The position numbers and the translations under genes are program-made. From positions 54,716 to 118,715 of the forward strand of contig NZ_JBOFQF010000037.1 of assembly GCF_051660745.1 (NCBI RefSeq): a stretch of 64,000 nt of DNA. Reading direction: 5' to 3'. The notes below the pieces were generated by a model. The model worked only from the letters and a program-made list of their open reading frames with translations, was not told where the DNA came from and did not search any database. This DNA is from Segniliparus sp051660745 (GTDB lineage: Bacteria > Actinomycetota > Actinomycetes > Mycobacteriales > Mycobacteriaceae). Below are positions 17,755 through 29,059 of this stretch, one piece after another; the stretch's first letter is position 1; each line of letters starts with the position of its first letter.

Positions 17755-17951
17755 GCAGACATCGCTCTGAACAAAGAATGACGTCGAGTTAATCACTCGC
17801 CGACGGGCCGGGGTGGCAAGATCGCGAAAATGCGACTACCGTCACATGTAGCGGACATGGCGACAAGTCCGAATCGGACCGCCTGTTCGCTGCCTAGAGG
17901 CCGCGCGCAGGGCCGCGCCGACCGAGGCCGGAGAACTCAGGAGGTTCGAGA

Positions 17952-18716
17952 ATGACCCAGCAGTTGGCAGCCAGGCAGGACACGGCGCGTGTCAATGGGG
18001 AAGACACAGGCGCGGAGGCCGAATCCCATCCAAACATCGTGGTGACCGGTCGTCGGGTCGTCGTCCCCGAGCATTTTCGGGAACATGTCGCGGAGAAGCT
18101 GTTACGTCTGGAGAAGTTCGACTCGCGCTGCCACAGGGTCGAGGTGGAGCTCGCCCATGAGACGAACCCCCGGCAGTCCAAACAATGCCAACGAGTCCAG
18201 TTGACCGTGCTCGGCAGGGGTCCGGTGGTCCGCGCCGAAGCCAGGGCGGAGAACTTCTACGCCGCTTTGGAGCTCGCGGGGGACAAGCTGATGGAGCGGC
18301 TGCGCCGCAGCAAGGACCGCCGCCAAGTGCACCAGGGGCAGCACCGGCCGACCTCCGTCGCCGAGGCGACGGCGAGCGGCTTCGTCGCGCAGGCCCCCTC
18401 GCCGAACGGGGTCGCTCCGCATGCCGGGCCCGCTCCCACCGGGCTTGTCGCGGAACAGGCCGAGGGGGGCGTCCCGTCCGGGGCGCCGCAACTGGAGCAG
18501 TGGGACGTCGAGGTGGACAAGGAGCCTTCCGGGCCGGGCCAGATCGTCCGGGTCAAATCGCACCCCGCCGCCCCGATGAGCGTTGACGAGGCGCTTTCGC
18601 ACATGGAGCTGGTCGGCCACGATTTCTATCTCTTCCACGACGAGGCGACCGGGCTGCCTTCGGTGGTGTACCGCAGGCATGCCTTCGACTACGGGCTGAT
18701 CCGATTGGAACAATAA
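17952..18716 (+). CDS. hpf: Long-form ribosome hibernation promoting factor
   Basis: 254 residues. The N-terminal domain (about 28-130, from NIVVTGRRVVVPEHFREHV to KLMERLRRSKDRR) is the S30AE fold that occupies the 30S decoding channel. A variable linker leads to the C-terminal dimerisation domain (about 190-254) with MSVDEALSHMELVGHDFYLFHDEATG and VVYRRHAFDYGLIRLE, characteristic of the long form that makes 100S dimers or hibernating 70S. AGGAGG lies a few bases before ATG 17952. Orthologue of M. tuberculosis Rv3241c, next to secA1 there too. A GTCACA hexamer is in its upstream region at 17841-17846. Confidence 0.94.
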   Translation: MTQQLAARQDTARVNGEDTGAEAESHPNIVVTGRRVVVPEHFREHVAEKLLRLEKFDSRCHRVEVELAHETNPRQSKQCQRVQLTVLGRGPVVRAEARAENFYAALELAGDKLMERLRRSKDRRQVHQGQHRPTSVAEATASGFVAQAPSPNGVAPHAGPAPTGLVAEQAEGGVPSGAPQLEQWDVEVDKEPSGPGQIVRVKSHPAAPMSVDEALSHMELVGHDFYLFHDEATGLPSVVYRRHAFDYGLIRLEQ

Positions 18717-18731
18717 GGGTCGAGCGCTCTT

Positions 18732-18843
18732 CCTGAGGTGTCCAGGCGGATGAGATGCGAGGCAGCAGGAACCGACGTGCACGGAGGCGGCTATGGGCAC
18801 ACGAGGTTCCGATAACGCCGCAGATCGCCGCCTGGCTCTCAGG
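18732..18843 (-). repeat. Dispersed intergenic palindrome, copy E
   Basis: Lies between convergent hpf and the F420-type oxidoreductase gene and has the orientation of the latter, beginning two bases after its stop. Outer arms CCTGAG/CTCAGG and inner CCAGGCGG/CCGCCTGG pair; these bases differ from other copies while pairing is kept. Read on the minus strand, the cores are GGCGATCTGCGGCGTTATC and CGCATCTCATCC. Confidence 0.85.
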
Positions 18844-18845
18844 AA

Positions 18846-19661
18846 TTACGAGTTCGCGTCGCGCCAGCGCAGGGCCTCGTTGAGGGTGGTGAAGTCGTAG
18901 TCGGGGCCGCCGACGCCGACGGTGAAGAGCGTGACTCCCGCCGCGAGGAAGTCGTCGGCCACGCTCGGCGCTTGCGCGGGGTCGACGGCTTTGATGACGG
19001 TGCTCCCCGAACCCGGCCAGTTCATCGAGCGCTCGATCTGCGAGACGTCTCGGCCGACAGCCGCGCCGTGCTCTTCGAGCACCGCGCTCTTGCGGACGAA
19101 CTCGGGCAGCGGGAGGAAGCTGTGCCAGATGTCCGCGTGTTTGGCCACCTCGCGCAGAGTCTTGCGCTCGCCGCTGCCGCCGATCAGGATCGGCAGCGGA
19201 CCGACAGGCGGGGGGTTGAGCTTCGTGAGGCGGGCTTTGACCCGGTCGAGGCTGTCCGCGAAGAGGCCGAGCCGGGAGCCTGCGGTGCCGAACTCGTAGC
19301 CGTACTCGTCGTAGTCCTTCTCGAACCAGCCCGCCCCGACACCGAGGACGACCCTGCCGCCGGAGATGTGGTCGACGGTGCGGGCGATATCGGCGAGGAG
19401 ATCGGGATTGCGGTAGCCGAGGCAGGTGACCAGCACGCCGAGCTCGACATGGGAGGTCTGCTCGGCCCATGCCGCGAGCAGCGTCCAGCCGTCGCCGAAG
19501 TGCGTCCCGTCGGGGTCGCCGTGCAACGGGTAGAAGTGGTCCCAGTTGAAAATGACGTCCACGCCCGCGTCTTCGGCCCGTGACACCGCGTCGCGGATCG
19601 CGTGGTAGTCGTGGGCGTGCTGTTGCTGGAGTTGCACACCGATGCGGATCTTGCGGGCCAT
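18846..19661 (-). CDS. LLM-class F420-dependent oxidoreductase
   Basis: 271 residues of the luciferase-like monooxygenase TIM barrel. RIGVQLQQQHA at the N-terminus, FNWDHFYPL, VELGVLVTCLGYRNPDLLADIARTVDHISGGRVVLGVGAGWFEKDYDEYG and ILIGGSGERKTLR match the F420-binding branch common in mycobacteria. Hydride transfer from F420H2 to an unknown substrate is the expected activity. ATG 19661 has GAAAGG upstream. It faces hpf and is divergent from secA1; in M. tuberculosis no such gene sits here, so it is a local addition. Confidence 0.9.
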   Translation of the reverse strand: MARKIRIGVQLQQQHAHDYHAIRDAVSRAEDAGVDVIFNWDHFYPLHGDPDGTHFGDGWTLLAAWAEQTSHVELGVLVTCLGYRNPDLLADIARTVDHISGGRVVLGVGAGWFEKDYDEYGYEFGTAGSRLGLFADSLDRVKARLTKLNPPPVGPLPILIGGSGERKTLREVAKHADIWHSFLPLPEFVRKSAVLEEHGAAVGRDVSQIERSMNWPGSGSTVIKAVDPAQAPSVADDFLAAGVTLFTVGVGGPDYDFTTLNEALRWRDANS

Positions 19662-19814
19662 GGCTGCGCCTTTCAAAGCGGTGGGTCGGGGCGTGCCCCG
19701 AGCATAACGCGCCCAGCCGGCTCCGTCCCCTAGTATGGATGCGTTCGCCGGATATTGCTCCGGCTGGAGAAAACCGCCGGGCAGGGGATAGGAACTTGCC
19801 TGGCGACGAGAGAA

Positions 19815-22585
<2,771 letters not shown>

Positions 22586-22589
<4 letters not shown>

Positions 22590-23128
22590 CGCAAGCGTCC
22601 GAGCCTTCGCCGGGCCAGGCGAAGGAGCCTTGGCGGGTGTTCGTCCCCGCGACGTTGGGCCTCTTGGCCCAATGGCTGGAGTCCGGCGAGATCAGGCCCC
22701 GGTCGGGCACGGCGTTCGCGGTCACGCCCGCCTTGCGCGAGGCGTACGCCAGCGGCGACGAGGAGGAGCTCGCCGAAGTGGCGCTGGACGAGGCCGCGCT
22801 GGCTTCGTTGCGCCTGTTGTCCGAGGAGGAGGGCGCAGCCCCGTCGTTGCGCGTGGTGCTGGTCCTGGAGATCCCCGAGGTCGAGCTGCGCCCGGACCTC
22901 GACGACGCGGTGGCGCGGGTGGGAAGCCCGATCGGGCTCGACGCGGTCGACTGCCTCTACGTCGACCTGCTCTCGGCGAAAGACGTCGTGGCCAAGGCCG
23001 CCCTGGTGGTCGACTCGGCGGACCTCGGCGACCCGGACGCGGAGCACGTCGTGGCGGACGCCCAGGACGAGCCGCTTGCGTGGTACGCCTCGACAGAGTT
23101 GTCTTTAGTGCTGCATTTGGCCGATTGA
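22586..23128 (+). CDS. Conserved hypothetical protein (Rv3231c-like)
   Basis: 180 residues starting at GTG 22586, which overlaps the secA stop (GTGA), with GGAGGCAGGGA just upstream. Cytosolic, acidic, alpha/beta; recognisable stretches are RVFVPATLGLLAQWLESGEI, VALDEAALASLRLL and LDAVDCLYVDL. Actinobacterial genomes keep a gene of this type between secA and the desaturase reductase (M. tuberculosis Rv3231c), which supports orthology. No catalytic motif is visible and no function is known. Translational coupling to secA is the only regulatory hint. Confidence 0.8.
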
Positions 23129-23163
23129 CCCCGGCCCAGCGGGCGGTCTCGGCTCCTCGCGTA
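23129..23163 (+). repeat. Degenerate left-half fragment of the dispersed palindrome
   Basis: Directly after the stop codon the sequence resembles the left part of the repeat family (GCGGGCGGTC then TCGGCTCCTCGCGTA) but no right half follows. Probably a decayed copy. Confidence 0.4.
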
Positions 23164-23193
23164 TTGCGTTAATCGCTCGTCGGCGTTGCTGGC

Positions 23194-23199
23194 TAGACT
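23194..23199 (+). promoter_or_regulatory. Putative leaderless-type -10 of the desaturase reductase gene
   Basis: TAGACT ends 6 nt before ATG 23206, in the context GGCTAGACTC that closely repeats the tmk promoter context GGCTAGAGTC. Confidence 0.5.
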
Positions 23200-23205
23200 C
23201 GGCCT

Positions 23206-24348
23206 ATGAGTTTCAAAGCGTGGCTCGAAAAGCCTGCACAGCACATTCCGACGCGGAACTGGGGCGTGAACATGGTCCGGGGCGCCGCCGCCCGGCTCTC
23301 GCATCCGCTGTTGCCGGACGACTACGCACAGCTCTTCCATCCGCTGTGGTCGGCGCGCGAGCTGCGCGGCCAGATCATCGACGTCCGCCCGGAGACGGCG
23401 GACTCGACCACATTGGTGATCCGTCCGGGCTGGGGGTTCGACCCGAGGTTCGTCCCGGGCCAGCATGTCGGCATCGGCGTGCGGATCGACGGGCGGTGGG
23501 TGTGGCGCTCGTACTCGCTGACGAGCGTTCCGACGTACTCCATCCGCAACCGGGCGTTGCACGCCCCGCTGTCGGTGACAGTGCGCGCGGTGCCGGAGGG
23601 CAGGCTCTCCACGCACCTGACTTCGGGGGTGCGGCCCGGGACTGTGGTGCGGCTGCAAGCCCCCGCAGGGGATTTCCGCCTGCCGGACCCGCTGCCCGAG
23701 AAGGCGTTGTTCATCACGGCGGGCAGCGGGATCACCCCGGTCATGTCGATGCTTCGCTCCCTCGCGCGCCAAGGCATGCCGATCGATGTCGCGCATGTGC
23801 ACTCGGAGCGGACCGAGGCGGGGGTTATTTTCGGCTCCGAGCTGCGCGAGCTCGACGAGAAGTTCCCCGGCCTGCGCCTCCACCTCCAGCTCACCGGCAC
23901 GCAAGGGCGCCTCGACGAGCAGCGGCTGGCCGAGCTCGTCCCGGATTGGCAGGAGCGGCGGACGTGGGCCTGCGGGCCTCCCGAGCTGTTGGATTCGCTT
24001 GTCTCGTGGTGGTCCGCGGCAGGCGTGGAAGACCGCCTGAAGATGGAGCAGTTCGCGTTGCGCCGCAAGGGCGCGACGGAGGGCTCCGGCGGGTTGGGCG
24101 GCGTGATCCGGTTCGCCCGCTCGAAGAAAGAAGCGGATGCGGACGGGGCGACGACGATCCTCGAGGCGGGGGAGGGCGTTGGTCTCGTGCTGCCCTTCGG
24201 CTGCCGGATGGGCATTTGCCACACCTGCTCCGCGCAGCTCTCCGAAGGCACTGCGTGTGATCTGCGCAACGGTCACATCTACGAGGAGGGCGAGCGCATA
24301 CAAACGTGCTGCACCACGCCTGTTGGTAACTGCGTTATAGACCTATAG
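23206..24348 (+). CDS. Flavin/[2Fe-2S] oxidoreductase, electron donor of acyl-CoA desaturase
   Basis: 380 residues. An FAD-binding ferredoxin-reductase domain (RSYSLTS, residues about 104-110), an NAD(P)-binding domain with ITAGSGITPVMSMLRSL, and a C-terminal plant-type ferredoxin domain with the cluster cysteines in FGCRMGICHTCSAQLSEG and QTCC. The M. tuberculosis orthologue Rv3230c passes electrons from NADPH to the membrane desaturase DesA3. Here it lies 134 bp upstream of three DesA3-like genes on the same strand, so it probably serves all three. Confidence 0.93.
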   Translation: MSFKAWLEKPAQHIPTRNWGVNMVRGAAARLSHPLLPDDYAQLFHPLWSARELRGQIIDVRPETADSTTLVIRPGWGFDPRFVPGQHVGIGVRIDGRWVWRSYSLTSVPTYSIRNRALHAPLSVTVRAVPEGRLSTHLTSGVRPGTVVRLQAPAGDFRLPDPLPEKALFITAGSGITPVMSMLRSLARQGMPIDVAHVHSERTEAGVIFGSELRELDEKFPGLRLHLQLTGTQGRLDEQRLAELVPDWQERRTWACGPPELLDSLVSWWSAAGVEDRLKMEQFALRRKGATEGSGGLGGVIRFARSKKEADADGATTILEAGEGVGLVLPFGCRMGICHTCSAQLSEGTACDLRNGHIYEEGERIQTCCTTPVGNCVIDL

Positions 24349-24361
24349 TCGTCAGTGGGAC

Positions 24362-24402
24362 TAGTCACATAGCGCAAGCGGTAGTCACATAAATGGGTGA
24401 CA
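24362..24402 (+). promoter_or_regulatory. Direct repeats GTCACA / GTCACA / GTGACA upstream of desaturase cluster
   Basis: GTCACA at 24364-24369 and 24384-24389, both within TAGTCACATA, are 20 bp apart; GTGACA follows at 24397-24402. GTCACA-like direct repeats have been described for MtrA, whose gene is in this window; assignment here is inference. Confidence 0.45.
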
Positions 24403-24412
24403 TTCTCTAGTC

Positions 24413-24437
24413 TTGGGCACAGTCCAGGCTTGGGCAC
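24413..24437 (+). repeat. Direct repeat TTGGGCAC x2
   Basis: Two exact 8-bp copies (24413-24420 and 24430-24437), 17 bp apart, about 50 bp before the first desaturase start. Possible regulator site. Confidence 0.4.
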
Positions 24438-24482
24438 GCGCTCCCCTTCCGAGCGCGAGGCGAAAAACTTTCGGAGGCCGAT

Positions 24483-25814
24483 ATGGCGATCAGCGACATC
24501 AAAGAATTCGCGCACCTCACCGAGGCGGACGTGGAGGCGATCGGGCTTGAGCTCGAAACCATCCGCAGGGAGGTCGAGAGCGCCCGTGGCGAGCGGGACG
24601 CCCGGTACATCCGGAACGTGATCCGTTTCCAGCGCAGCCTGGAGCTCGTCGGGCGCGTGGCGCTGACGGGGAGCCGTCGCCGAGGGCTCTGGTGGTTCGG
24701 GACGGCTGTGCTCGGTCTCGCGAAGATCGTCGAGAACATGGAGATCGGCCACAACGTCATGCACGGGCAGTGGGACTGGATGAACGACCCGGAGATCCAC
24801 TCCAGCGCGTGGGAGTGGGACATGGTCGGATCCTCGGCCCATTGGAAGCAGCAGCACAACTACACGCACCACACGTACACGAACATCATCGGGATGGACG
24901 ACGACGTCGGCTACACCCTGGTCCGGGTGACCAGGGACATGCCGTGGAAGCCGATGAACCTCGGCAACCTCGTCTTCAACGCGCTGCTCTGCGCGGGCTT
25001 CGAATGGGGGGTGGGCATGCAGCACCTCCACTTGGCGAGCGGGATGGTGAAGGACGGCGTCAAGCTCCCGTTCAAGGAGGGCATCAAGCTTCCGCAGATC
25101 CAGAAGCGGATCGGCGAGTTCCGGCATAAGGCCGTCCGCCAGATCGTGAAGGACTACGTGCTGTTCCCCGCGCTGACCGGGAAGGCGTTCCGCTCGACCC
25201 TGACCGCGAACGCGACGGCGAACCTGATCCGCAACGTGTGGGCGAACGCGGTGATCTTCTGCGGGCACTTCCCGGACGGCGCGGAGAAGTTCACGACGGC
25301 GGACGTGGAGGGCGAGACCAAGGGCCAGTGGTACCTGCGGCAGATGCTCGGCTCGGCGAACTTCGACGCGGGGCGGGTGTTGGGCTTTTTGAGCGGGCAC
25401 TTGTCGCACCAGATCGAGCACCACATCTTCCCGGACCTGCCGAGCAACCACTACCACGAGATCCAAGTCAAAGTGCGGGCGTTGTGCGAGAAGTACGACC
25501 TGCCGTACACGACGGGCTCGTTCGCGAAGCAGTACTTCTTGACGTGGCGGACCATCGCGAAGCTCTCGCTGCCGGACCGCTTCTTGAAGGCCACGGTCGA
25601 GAACGCCCCGGAGACCTCGTCCGAGTTGCGTTTCCGGGTGGACGGCGAGCCCGCGAGGCCGACGGTCGACCCCGTGACGGGCGTCCGGCGCGGCCTGAAG
25701 ACCGCATACGAGGCGAGCAGGCCCGTGTGGGCCAGGGCGCTGCGGACGGTCCGCGAGCGCGTCGGCGGCTCCGCCTCGGGCCGGACCAGCGCCCGCCCCG
25801 CTCGCGCGGTCTGA
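24483..25814 (+). CDS. desA3: Membrane fatty acyl-CoA desaturase, DesA3-like, copy 1
   Basis: 443 residues. Di-iron membrane desaturase with the three histidine boxes: HNVMH in EIGHNVMHGQWDW (near residue 90), HNYTHH (near 125) and HQIEHH (near 310), plus hydrophobic stretches between them. The family inserts the delta-9 double bond into stearoyl-CoA using electrons from an Rv3230c-type reductase, whose gene precedes. ATG 24483 has a GGAGG a few bases upstream. The N-terminus MAISDIKEFAHLTEADVEAIG is almost the same in the next two genes. The C-terminal 60 residues are basic and variable. Which acyl chain it uses is unknown. Confidence 0.93.
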   Translation: MAISDIKEFAHLTEADVEAIGLELETIRREVESARGERDARYIRNVIRFQRSLELVGRVALTGSRRRGLWWFGTAVLGLAKIVENMEIGHNVMHGQWDWMNDPEIHSSAWEWDMVGSSAHWKQQHNYTHHTYTNIIGMDDDVGYTLVRVTRDMPWKPMNLGNLVFNALLCAGFEWGVGMQHLHLASGMVKDGVKLPFKEGIKLPQIQKRIGEFRHKAVRQIVKDYVLFPALTGKAFRSTLTANATANLIRNVWANAVIFCGHFPDGAEKFTTADVEGETKGQWYLRQMLGSANFDAGRVLGFLSGHLSHQIEHHIFPDLPSNHYHEIQVKVRALCEKYDLPYTTGSFAKQYFLTWRTIAKLSLPDRFLKATVENAPETSSELRFRVDGEPARPTVDPVTGVRRGLKTAYEASRPVWARALRTVRERVGGSASGRTSARPARAV

Positions 25815-25841
25815 CGACGTCCATCTCTGAAGGGAGTCGAT

Positions 25842-27155
25842 ATGGCGATCAGCGACATCAAAGAGTTCACGCATCTCACGGCGGCCGACGTCGAAGCCAT
25901 CGGCGAAGAGTTCGACGCCATTCGGCGTGAGGTCGAAAGCTCGCTCGGCGAGCGCGACGCCGGCTACATCCGGGGCACGATCCGTTTCCAGCGGACACTG
26001 GAGCTCGTCGGACGGGTTGCCCTGATCGGCAGCCGGAACCGGGCGCTGTGGTGGATCGGCGCGGTCACGCTCGGGATCGCGAAGATCGTCGAGAACATGG
26101 AGATCGGGCACAACGTCATGCACGGGCAGTGGGACTGGATGAACGACCCCGAGATCCACTCCTCCGCCTGGGAATGGGACAACACGTCCTCTTCCGCCCA
26201 CTGGAAACACCAGCACAATTACTTGCACCACAAGTACACGAACATCGTCGGGTTGGACGAGGACGTCGGCTACGGCGTCGTCCGGGTGACCCGTGACGAG
26301 CCTTGGCGGCCCGCACATCTCGGCAACCTGCTGTGGAACAGCCTGCTGGCCGGGCTTTTCGAGTGGGGCGTGGCGTTCCAGCACATCAGCCCGAACGCCG
26401 CCGCGGGCATGGAGGCCAAGACTGCGAGCTGGTACCGCTCCGAGGAGGGCAAGCACAAGGTCAAAGAGGTCGCGCAGAAGGTCGGCAGGCAGGTCGGCAA
26501 GGACTACGTGCTGTTCCCCGCGTTGACGGGGAAGGCGTTCCGGTCCACGCTCACGGCGAACGCGACCGCGAACGTGATCCGGAACTTCTGGTCGAACGCG
26601 GTGATCTTCTGCGGGCACTTCCCGGACGGCGCGGAGAAGTTCACCACCGCCGAGATCGAGAACGAGACCCAAGGGCAGTGGTACCTGCGGCAGATGCTCG
26701 GCTCGGCGAACTTCACCGGCGGCCCGGTCTTGCGCTTCTTGTCAGGCAACTTGTGCCACCAGATCGAGCACCACCTGTACCCCGACATGCCGAGCAACCG
26801 GCTCTACGAGGTGTCCAAGCGGGTCCGGCAGATCTGCGAGAAGTACGACCTGCCGTACACGACGGGCTCGTTCGCGAAGCAGTACTTCTTGACGTGGCGG
26901 ACCATCGCCAAGCTCTCGCTGCCGAACCGTTTCTTGACCGCTACGAGCGACAACGCGCCGGAGACCTCCTCGGAGCTGCGTTTCCGAGGGCTGGAGGAAC
27001 CTCCCGCCGCTGCGGCGGAGGGGAGCGCCGAGCACCGCGTCGGGCTCAGGACGGCGTACGGCCTCACTCGGCCCGAGTGGCAGAAGCGGCTCATCAGAAC
27101 GGCGCGGAGCCTCCCAGGGGTCGAGCCCGCGCATCCGGCGTTGGCCGCGCATTGA
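25842..27155 (+). CDS. desA3: Membrane fatty acyl-CoA desaturase, DesA3-like, copy 2
   Basis: 437 residues, 27 bp after copy 1 with AAGGGAG before ATG 25842, so cotranscription is likely. His boxes HNVMH, HNYLHH and HQIEHH are intact. Compared with copies 1 and 3 it has FTGGPVLRFLSGNLCHQIEHHLYPDMPSNRLYEV where they share FDAGRVLGFLSGHLSHQIEHHIFPDLP, and a different middle loop (residues about 180-215). It is thus the most diverged paralogue around the active site, which could change chain length or regiochemistry (inference). Confidence 0.92.
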   Translation: MAISDIKEFTHLTAADVEAIGEEFDAIRREVESSLGERDAGYIRGTIRFQRTLELVGRVALIGSRNRALWWIGAVTLGIAKIVENMEIGHNVMHGQWDWMNDPEIHSSAWEWDNTSSSAHWKHQHNYLHHKYTNIVGLDEDVGYGVVRVTRDEPWRPAHLGNLLWNSLLAGLFEWGVAFQHISPNAAAGMEAKTASWYRSEEGKHKVKEVAQKVGRQVGKDYVLFPALTGKAFRSTLTANATANVIRNFWSNAVIFCGHFPDGAEKFTTAEIENETQGQWYLRQMLGSANFTGGPVLRFLSGNLCHQIEHHLYPDMPSNRLYEVSKRVRQICEKYDLPYTTGSFAKQYFLTWRTIAKLSLPNRFLTATSDNAPETSSELRFRGLEEPPAAAAEGSAEHRVGLRTAYGLTRPEWQKRLIRTARSLPGVEPAHPALAAH

Positions 27156-27222
27156 CCCCAGTTCGGTCTTCGCGGGCGCTTCCGCGACGCACGAGGCGAG
27201 GGCAAGATTTTATTCCTTGCCG

Positions 27223-27228
27223 TATAAT
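27223..27228 (+). promoter_or_regulatory. Consensus -10 TATAAT before desaturase copy 3
   Basis: A perfect TATAAT in an unusually AT-rich 30-bp patch (27205-27230), 38 bp upstream of ATG 27267. No good -35 is seen. It suggests that the third desaturase can be transcribed on its own. Confidence 0.5.
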
Positions 27229-27266
27229 TCGGTCGGGCGCAGCGCCCACCACTTGGAAAGGTCGAT

Positions 27267-28559
27267 ATGGCGATCAGTGACATCAAAGAGTTCGCGCATC
27301 TCACGGAGGCCGACGTCGAGGCCATCGGTCGCGAGCTCGACGCCATCCGGCGCGATATCGAAGACGGACGAGGGGAGCGCGACGCCGGCTACATCCGGGG
27401 CACGATCCGTTTCCAGCGGATGTTGGAGCTGGTCGGTCGCGCGGCGCTGGTCGGCAGCAAGCGCAGGCCGCTGTGGTGGTTCGGCGCGGTCGCGCTCGGG
27501 GTCGCGAAGATCGTCGAGAACATGGAGATCGGGCACAACGTCATGCACGGGCAGTGGGACTGGATGAACGACCCGGAGATCCACTCCTCCACCTGGGAGT
27601 GGGACATGGTCGGCGTGTCGGCGCACTGGCAGCACACGCACAACCACCTGCACCACAAGTACACGAACATCCTCGGCCTCGACGACGACATCGGCTACGG
27701 CACGATCCGGGTGACCCGCGACGAGCCGTGGAATCCGGGCCATCTCGCCAACCTGTTCTGGAACACCCTGTTGACCGTGTTCTTCGAATGGGGCGTGGGG
27801 CTGCAGAGCGTCTCGTTGAGCGACAAGAAGATCGCCGAGATCGAGGACGTGGCGCAGCGGGAGCAGGCCAAGAAGCGCCGTCGCGAGTCGATCGGCAAAA
27901 TTCGCCGCCAGCTCACGAAGGACTACGTGCTGTTCCCGGCGTTGACGGGAAAGGCGTTCCGCAAGACGCTCACCGCGAACGCGCTGGCGAACGTGATCCG
28001 CAATATCTGGTCGAACGCGGTGATCTTCTGCGGGCACTTCCCGGACGGCGCGGAGAAGTTCACCCAGACGGATGTGGAGAACGAGACCCAGGGCCAGTGG
28101 TACCTGCGGCAGATGCTCGGCTCGGCGAACTTCGACGCGGGGCGGGTGCTCGGGTTCCTCTCCGGCCATCTCTCCCACCAGATCGAGCACCACATCTTCC
28201 CGGACCTGCCGAGCAACCACTACCACGAGATCGCCGCGAAGGTGCGCGCGCTCTGCGAGAAGTACGACCTGCCGTACACGACGGGCTCGTTCGCGAAGCA
28301 GTACTTCTTGACGTGGCGGACCATCGCGAAGCTCTCCCTGCCCGACCGCTTCTTGAAGGCCACGAGCGACAACGCGCCGGAGACCTCCTCGGAGCTGCGC
28401 TTCCGCGTGGCGGGAGAGCCCGCGAAGCCGCAGATCGACCCGGTGACCGGCGTCCGCCAAGGCCTCAAGTCGGCGTACGAGTCGACGAAGCGCAAGGCTC
28501 GTCGCGCCGCTGCGCGGGCCAGACGGGCCGCGAGCGCCGTCGAGCACCGCTTCGCCTGA
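27267..28559 (+). CDS. desA3: Membrane fatty acyl-CoA desaturase, DesA3-like, copy 3
   Basis: 430 residues with His boxes HNVMH, HNHLHH and HQIEHH. The C-terminal half is close to copy 1 (FDAGRVLGFLSGHLSHQIEHH and TWRTIAKLSLPDRFLKAT), the loop at residues 180-210 is charged and different. GGAAAGG precedes ATG 27267, and 111 bp with its own TATAAT separate it from copy 2. Three desaturases sharing one reductase gene suggest paralogues with different acyl preference or regulation. It converges on cynS with only 15 bp between the stops. Confidence 0.92.
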   Translation: MAISDIKEFAHLTEADVEAIGRELDAIRRDIEDGRGERDAGYIRGTIRFQRMLELVGRAALVGSKRRPLWWFGAVALGVAKIVENMEIGHNVMHGQWDWMNDPEIHSSTWEWDMVGVSAHWQHTHNHLHHKYTNILGLDDDIGYGTIRVTRDEPWNPGHLANLFWNTLLTVFFEWGVGLQSVSLSDKKIAEIEDVAQREQAKKRRRESIGKIRRQLTKDYVLFPALTGKAFRKTLTANALANVIRNIWSNAVIFCGHFPDGAEKFTQTDVENETQGQWYLRQMLGSANFDAGRVLGFLSGHLSHQIEHHIFPDLPSNHYHEIAAKVRALCEKYDLPYTTGSFAKQYFLTWRTIAKLSLPDRFLKATSDNAPETSSELRFRVAGEPAKPQIDPVTGVRQGLKSAYESTKRKARRAAARARRAASAVEHRFA

Positions 28560-28574
28560 GGCCTCCGGCCTGCG

Positions 28575-29045
28575 CTAGAAGGGTTTTGTCGGCAGGTACT
28601 TGCCGTCGAGCGTGATCACCGCGCGGTGCCCGCCCTCGGGGTCCGCCACTTTCTGCACGTCCAGTTTGAAGTTGATCGCGCTGACGATGCCGTCGCCGAA
28701 CTGCTCGTGGATCAGCGCTTTCAACGTCGTGCCGTACACCTGCACGATCTCGTAGAACCGGTAGATGGTCGGATCGGTCGGCACCCCGCCGGGGATCGAG
28801 CCGCGCAGGGGGATGGTCTGCAGCAGGAGCGCGTCGTCCTCGTCGAGGCCGAGGAGCTCTGCCACTTTTTTCGCGGCCTCCTCGGGGAGGGCGTGCTGGC
28901 CGAGGACGGCGGCGGTCACGAATGCGGTCGAGAAACCGGCAGCGTCGGCGATCTCCTGCCAGGTGAGGTTTTTCCGGATCTTTGCCTCGACCGCGGCGAG
29001 CGCGAGCGCTTCGCGCGCGGCAGGGTCGAATTGGGCGTGCGGCAT
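28575..29045 (-). CDS. cynS: Cyanate hydratase (cyanase)
   Basis: 156 residues, the normal length. Cyanase converts cyanate and bicarbonate to ammonia and CO2 as a homodecamer. The catalytic residues R96, E99 and S122 fall at exactly the E. coli positions (YRFYEIVQVYG and GDGIVSAINFKLDV), and the N-terminal helix-turn-helix-like domain and C-terminal LDGKYLPTKPF are typical. No cynT carbonic anhydrase or cynX transporter gene is adjacent. It lies 14 bp after the NTF2-like gene on the same strand and is inserted, relative to M. tuberculosis, between desA3 and rsgA. Confidence 0.96.
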   Translation of the reverse strand: MPHAQFDPAAREALALAAVEAKIRKNLTWQEIADAAGFSTAFVTAAVLGQHALPEEAAKKVAELLGLDEDDALLLQTIPLRGSIPGGVPTDPTIYRFYEIVQVYGTTLKALIHEQFGDGIVSAINFKLDVQKVADPEGGHRAVITLDGKYLPTKPF

Positions 29046-29059
29046 CGTGTTTCCTCCTG

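Noticed and set aside
28559..28571. Short hairpin AGGCC-TCC-GGCCT at the desaturase/cynS junction as a terminator
   Set aside because: Only five base pairs and no T-run; not enough support.
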